A DNA stretch of 64,000 bases from positions 62,001 to 126,000 of the forward strand of contig JALHJW010000008.1 of NCBI GenBank assembly GCA_022839785.1, given 5' to 3'. Positions 60,165 through 64,000 of the stretch are shown here, in pieces; within the stretch, counting starts at the first letter, position 1, and each line of letters begins with the position of its first letter. The notes under the pieces are model-generated. The model had not been told where the DNA came from, did not search any database, and was given only the letters and a program-made list of their open reading frames with translations. The position numbers and the translations under genes were made by a program. This DNA comes from Desulfovibrio sp. Its GTDB lineage: Bacteria > Desulfobacterota > Desulfovibrionia > Desulfovibrionales > Desulfovibrionaceae.

Positions 60165-60713
60165 ATGGCTCGTCGTTGCGCCCGTCTTCTCCTGCCGCTC
60201 CTGCTCCTGGCGTCCTGTTCGCCGTTGGGCTTTTCCGAGGGCGACCGACTGGTCACGCTGCACGATTCCCGTCTGGCCCACGACAGGCTGCTCCTGGCTC
60301 CGGGCTGGCGGCTGGCCCGGCACGAGGAGCTGCGCCAGGGCGCGCAGAGCGTGGACATCCTGATTTTCGCCGGACCGAGGGGCGGGGAACGTCTGGGCGT
60401 GCTGCACGAACCCCTGCCCGTGGACGCCGAGCCCGCCTCGGGCGACTGGCTGGAGTGGAGCGTCTGCCAGGACCGGGCGTTTTGCGACAGCCTCTATACC
60501 TTTTTCGACGCGCAGAGCTGCGAACTGGTGGCCTATTTCCTGGTCCCGGCGCGGCAGGGCCGCTACGTGGTCTCCTACGGCCGGGGGGTGCGGGACGAGG
60601 CTGTCCCCTGCGAGGCCTGGAGCGAGCGGAACTTCTCCAGCGATGCCCAGGAAGACGTCTACCGGACCTTTCTCGACGACGCGGACCGGGCCTTCAGGCC
60701 CGTGGCCCGCTGA
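60165..60713 (+). CDS. Predicted lipoprotein, function unknown
   Basis: A 182-residue exported lipoprotein; the signal ends in lipobox LLASC (Cys about 18). The mature part has two Cys pairs (VCQDRAFCDS and SCELVAYF) and no known domain. It diverges from htpG. Its last 20 bp overlap the 3' end of the convergent TIM-barrel gene, which is tight for two converging genes. Confidence 0.75.
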   Translation: MARRCARLLLPLLLLASCSPLGFSEGDRLVTLHDSRLAHDRLLLAPGWRLARHEELRQGAQSVDILIFAGPRGGERLGVLHEPLPVDAEPASGDWLEWSVCQDRAFCDSLYTFFDAQSCELVAYFLVPARQGRYVVSYGRGVRDEAVPCEAWSERNFSSDAQEDVYRTFLDDADRAFRPVAR

Positions 60714-61554
60714 CGTCCTCTTCTCCGCTCCCTGCCCTGGAAAAGACCGCGGCCAGGCGCTGCGCCTGTCCGGCGATGAAGTCGAGGCTGCGCAGCAGCG
60801 AGTCCTCGCTGTGGGGTTCGAGCGTTGCCGTGGGGCGCTGCGCGAGGCCGCCCAGGAGGTCCAGAATCTCGTCCCAGGGGATGCTGCCCGCGCCGAGCCC
60901 CAGGTGCTCGTCGCCCGCGCCGGAGTTGTCGTGCAGGTGGCAGTGGCGGATGAACGGCCCCAGGGCGTCGATCCAGCGCCTGGCGTCCGCCAGGGCGTGG
61001 CCCCTGGCGAAGCTGTGCCAGTGGCCCACGTCGAAGCAGACGCCCACGCGGCCGCCATGGATGGCGCGCAGTCTGGCCGCGAGGTCGGCGAGACGGGCAG
61101 GGTCGCGGTCGTGGGTGTTCTCCAGGGCCAGGAGGGGACAGCCGGGCGCGGCCGCGAGCACCGCGTTCCAGGTGCGCAGGGCCTCGGCGAGCTGGGCGGA
61201 CGCCTGCGCCGGGTCGTTGGGCGGCTGAAAGGACGGGTGGCCGACCAGATGGCGCGGCGCGTAGATGCGGGCGATGCGGGCAGCGGCCAGCAGGCGCGAG
61301 CGCGAGGCCTCGGCCATGACCGGGTCCGGGCTGGCGGGCCTGAGATCCTCGAAGGGCAGGTGGACGGCGCAGGGCAGCCCCGCGGCGCGCAGCCGGGCCG
61401 CCACGCCCGCGTGCCAAGCGTCGTCGAAGCGGTCGATGGCCGTGGCGTCGAGGCCCAGTTCCGGCGGCAGGCCCCGCGCGATGAAGGCGTCGAGCCAGGC
61501 GGGGTCCTGGCCCACGTAGCGCAGGGGCAGATTGACGAAAAAGGCGGCGGTCAC
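60694..61554 (-). CDS. Xylose-isomerase-like TIM-barrel protein
   Basis: A 286-residue protein of the sugar phosphate isomerase/epimerase (AP endonuclease 2-like) superfamily. Likely metal ligands are in PLLALENTHDRD, VGVCFDVGHWHS and IRHCHLHDNSG, then TATLEPHSED. Substrates in this family range from sugars to cobamides and cannot be told here. GTG 61554 overlaps the stop of the upstream Csd4-like gene by 4 bp (GTGA), so both are in one transcript, perhaps with the coiled-coil protein. The 3' end overlaps the convergent lipoprotein gene by 20 bp. Confidence 0.82.
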   Translation of the reverse strand: MTAAFFVNLPLRYVGQDPAWLDAFIARGLPPELGLDATAIDRFDDAWHAGVAARLRAAGLPCAVHLPFEDLRPASPDPVMAEASRSRLLAAARIARIYAPRHLVGHPSFQPPNDPAQASAQLAEALRTWNAVLAAAPGCPLLALENTHDRDPARLADLAARLRAIHGGRVGVCFDVGHWHSFARGHALADARRWIDALGPFIRHCHLHDNSGAGDEHLGLGAGSIPWDEILDLLGGLAQRPTATLEPHSEDSLLRSLDFIAGQAQRLAAVFSRAGSGEEDVSGPRA

Positions 61555-63335
61555 GGCCGGCGGCTGTTTGCGGCCAGGGAGGCCGGGGCCAGGGTCACGG
61601 CCCCGAGGGGTTTGAAGGTCGTGGCCTGGCGGAATTCCAGGTGCAGGCGCCCGCCCGGCTCCAGGCTGAAGCGCTGTCCGCTGCGCAGGGGGTCGCCGTT
61701 CAGGAGCGGCAGCAGCCTGTCCTCGTCGCCGTTGCTGCGGATCGTCTCGATGCGCCATTCCCCGGGCTGGAGCCAGTGGACCGCGCCGTGGCGCACGGGC
61801 AGCACGGCGGTCTGGCCGTCCGGTCCCCTGAGCGTGACCGCCTCGACCCTGCGCGGTTCGAGGGCGATGAAGAAGTCCGCGCCCTTCCTGCCCGGCGTCT
61901 CGCGGCTGACCTGGACGCGGGGGGAGCCGTCCGCGTCCGTGACGAGAAAGCGCGTCAGGAAGGTGTCGAGGTCGAGGACGACCTCCGCGCCCGCGTCCTG
62001 ACCGGTGTTCTCGCCCGGCCGGGTGACGATGCCCTTGATGTTCACGATCTCTCCCCGGCCGCCGCGCACGCCCTCGATGAGCAATTGGTCCCCTTCCACG
62101 GCGCGCATGGTCTGGCCGGGGGCCATGCGTCTGAGATGCCCGTTGTGCCAGAGCACGAAGAGGGGCTGCTCCTCGGCCCCGGCTGCGGTGCCGGTCCAGG
62201 AACCCAGGGTGCGCACCTCGGCCGTGCCGAGGCGCTGGCCGTCGGCGCGCAGCTCCAGGACGCGCAGGGGCTCCAGGGGGAAGCGGGGCGCTTTGGACAG
62301 GTCCAGGATCTGCCGTCCGTCGGCATAGAGGGCGGGCACGGCCGCGAAACGGGCGTCGCCCGAGTTCTGGGCCACCTCGATGCGCAACGGTTGTCCGGCC
62401 TGGACCTCGATGCGGCCGCCCGGCCTGAAGGTCTGGCCGTTGATCCGCACTTCCGGCGGCATCGCGGCGAAGCGATCGAACGAAATGTCCGCGAGCAAAG
62501 GAAGCTCGACGAGGACGCCGAACTTTTCCAGGAAGAGGGTGGTGGCCCGGAGCTGCTCCCGCACCTTCCAGTCCAACGTGGTGATGCTCTTGCTGACCTC
62601 GATGGCCAGGGCCGGGATGCGGTGGGCCTTGAGCGCGTAGCAGGTCAGGGACTTGCGCATCTCCGCGCCGTAGGGCGACGTGAGGGAGAAGGTGTCGGTG
62701 TTGAACAGCTCGAAGCGGTAGTCCGCGGGTCGCACCTGGGGGTTGAGGCGCGTGAGCACGCTTCTGACCATGCCCGTGAGGTCCAGGGTGTTCTCGTAGA
62801 CGCCGGCGTCGATGATGATGCTCTGCCCCCAGCGTCTGGGGTTGCGCAGTCCGTTGACGTAGGTGGGGCTGTAGAAGCCCGAGCCCTCGTGCAGGTGGAT
62901 GAAGGCCTGGCTGCGCGCCAGGTAGTGGCGGATGACCCGGGCCAGACAGTCCTCGTAGAATTCGTCGTACTCGCGGTCGAAGCGGCGGTTGAGGTCCACG
63001 TTGACCAGGCGGCTGCGGCGGCTGATGCTGGGCACGTTGGCGCGGGGGATGACGATGAGCGTGCCGCGCCGGACCGTGGCCCGGGTCAGGACCTGGGCCG
63101 AAAGGAAGCCCGCCACCTCGTCGCCTTGGATGCCGCCCTGGACCATGACCGTGGGGCCGGGGTCGCGGCCTTCGAGGACATGCACTTCGAGGGGATACTG
63201 GGTGCCCTGGAAAAAGGTGTGGACGGCCGCCCCGGCGGGCTCCGGCAGGAGCAGGGCCAGCAGCAGGAGAAGGAGCGCCGGACGGAACGGTCCGGGCCTA
63301 CGAGACGAGTATGCGAGCGATCTGGTAGGTTTCAC
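61551..63335 (-). CDS. Csd4-like (M99) peptidoglycan carboxypeptidase
   Basis: A 594-residue exported protein; signal peptide about 15-36. Residues 40-270 form a metallocarboxypeptidase domain: VQGGIQGDEVAG supplies Gln and Glu three residues apart (the Q/E pair of Helicobacter pylori Csd4 rather than the HxxE of ordinary M14 enzymes), NVDLNRRF is the substrate Arg block, FIHLHEGSGFY gives the metal His, and LAIEVSKSI the catalytic Glu region. Beta-rich C-terminal domains follow. Csd4/Pgp1 trims peptidoglycan tripeptides to set helical or curved shape, which fits a vibrioid cell. Activity is inferred. Confidence 0.85.
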   Translation of the reverse strand: MKPTRSLAYSSRRPGPFRPALLLLLLALLLPEPAGAAVHTFFQGTQYPLEVHVLEGRDPGPTVMVQGGIQGDEVAGFLSAQVLTRATVRRGTLIVIPRANVPSISRRSRLVNVDLNRRFDREYDEFYEDCLARVIRHYLARSQAFIHLHEGSGFYSPTYVNGLRNPRRWGQSIIIDAGVYENTLDLTGMVRSVLTRLNPQVRPADYRFELFNTDTFSLTSPYGAEMRKSLTCYALKAHRIPALAIEVSKSITTLDWKVREQLRATTLFLEKFGVLVELPLLADISFDRFAAMPPEVRINGQTFRPGGRIEVQAGQPLRIEVAQNSGDARFAAVPALYADGRQILDLSKAPRFPLEPLRVLELRADGQRLGTAEVRTLGSWTGTAAGAEEQPLFVLWHNGHLRRMAPGQTMRAVEGDQLLIEGVRGGRGEIVNIKGIVTRPGENTGQDAGAEVVLDLDTFLTRFLVTDADGSPRVQVSRETPGRKGADFFIALEPRRVEAVTLRGPDGQTAVLPVRHGAVHWLQPGEWRIETIRSNGDEDRLLPLLNGDPLRSGQRFSLEPGGRLHLEFRQATTFKPLGAVTLAPASLAANSRRP

Positions 63336-63996
63336 TGAAGATCGCCTTTCCGTCCTGCCCCCTGATGACCACCCTGAGCGCGAAGAGGCTCGCGCGGTCC
63401 ATGCCCTTGGGCAGGGCGAACGAGGTCTGGATGCGCTTGAAGCGCTGGATGGAGAAGGCCAGATCGGCTTCGGGAGCGCCGATCTGCTCCGTCCTGCCCG
63501 AGGCGGTCACGAGCAGCAGTTCCACGCGGCCGTTGAGGAGCTTTTCCGGCTGGAGGTTGTTGATGTCCAGCCGGACCTGCGCGTTTTCGCCCGTGAGCCG
63601 GAGCTGGAGGTTCTCCATCCCGGCCAGCTTGAGGTCCTGGTGGCCGAAAAGCTCGGCGAGATCGAGCGGTCTGGCCGCGTCTCCCGCCCCGGCTGAAGCG
63701 GAGGCGCCGGACGTGGACCGGGCCTCCCCGGACAGGGGGCTTGCGCCGCCGATCAGGGCCTGCAACTCCTCCGGGTCGTTGGATTTGAGGATCTTCTCGA
63801 CGTTGGAGAGGCGTTCCAGTCGGACTTCGGCCTCAATGAGGCGGCGTTCCAGTGCCTTCTTCTCATCGGTCAGCCGCGCGCCTTCCGTCCAGAAGCGCAG
63901 CCCGGCGAAGATGCCCAGGCCCGCGGCCAGGAGCAGGGCGGCAAGTCCCCAGGCCAGACCGCGCATGAGGCCGAGGCTGACGCGGAAGCGGCGCAC
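63298..63996 (-). CDS. Membrane-anchored coiled-coil protein at the window edge
   Basis: A 232-residue product from GTG 63996, but the true start may lie beyond the window. A membrane helix (GLAWGLAALLLAAGLGIFAG) is followed by a coiled coil (LTDEKKALERRLIEAEVRL), an Ala/Ser-rich linker and a beta-rich domain (LQLRLTGENAQVRLDI, FALRVVIRGQDGKAIFS). Not recognised. It overlaps the start of the Csd4-like gene by 38 bp, so both are co-translated and may act together in cell-shape or envelope control. Confidence 0.7.
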   Translation of the reverse strand: MRRFRVSLGLMRGLAWGLAALLLAAGLGIFAGLRFWTEGARLTDEKKALERRLIEAEVRLERLSNVEKILKSNDPEELQALIGGASPLSGEARSTSGASASAGAGDAARPLDLAELFGHQDLKLAGMENLQLRLTGENAQVRLDINNLQPEKLLNGRVELLLVTASGRTEQIGAPEADLAFSIQRFKRIQTSFALPKGMDRASLFALRVVIRGQDGKAIFSETYQIARILVS

Positions 63997-64000
63997 CTGG

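Overview
The window is a stretch of GC-rich bacterial chromosome. The gene content points to a Desulfovibrio-like sulfate reducer (Desulfovibrionaceae or a near relative). Supporting signs are a 62-residue ferredoxin of the Desulfovibrio africanus ferredoxin III type with an Asp in its first cluster motif, a carboxyspermidine-route polyamine operon, cysteine-cluster and TPR proteins beside the ferredoxin, and a Csd4-like peptidoglycan carboxypeptidase of the kind used by curved cells. The taxonomic call is inference; there is no rRNA gene in the window.

Positions 1-6200 hold a type II-C CRISPR-Cas locus: cas9 (its 5' end lies outside the window), cas1, cas2, then an array of 29 repeats of 36 bp with 29-30 bp spacers. 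The crRNA-sense strand is the minus strand. Every repeat carries a TTGACG/TACACT promoter-like pair spaced 16 bp and pointing into the next spacer. The repeat beside cas2 pairs with an inverted copy of its own end to make a hairpin followed by six U on the minus strand. The array is therefore probably many small promoters sharing one terminator. No cas4 or csn2 is present, and the tracrRNA was not found.

Positions 6200-31830 are mostly housekeeping: ridA-sdaA, a PAS/HisKA_2 sensor kinase, ychF, an RlmI-like methyltransferase, a MerR-like regulator, a GT-C/GT2 fusion glycosyltransferase, DoxX-rhodanese, a TPR/YkgJ operon, ferredoxin, a kinase divergent from a cyclic-nucleotide-binding protein, an XRE/DUF2975 pair, a membrane-fused spermidine-synthase-like protein, an ATPase flanked by direct repeats, ettA, exported MsrAB, two cobalamin genes and a LOG-family protein.

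Positions 31870-49830 hold a GGDEF-EAL protein, a small unlisted ORF with its own terminator, the mnmE-khpB-yidC-yidD-rnpA-rpmH cluster (minus strand), LUD and PAP2 proteins, a sulfatase-modifying-factor-like protein, a WcbI-like protein, an Mla-type lipid transport operon, the tRNA CCA enzyme and a PII protein. Positions 49800-57930 hold two DUF1538 membrane proteins translationally coupled to PII, then a polyamine operon (speA, carboxynorspermidine dehydrogenase, nspC, speB) ending in trmJ. Positions 58100-64000 hold htpG, a lipoprotein, a TIM-barrel protein, the Csd4-like carboxypeptidase and a coiled-coil membrane protein running to the window edge.

A family of intergenic repeats, two copies with 25-27 bp near-loopless hairpins, occurs at least four times (about 25049, 26381, 26556 and 55004).
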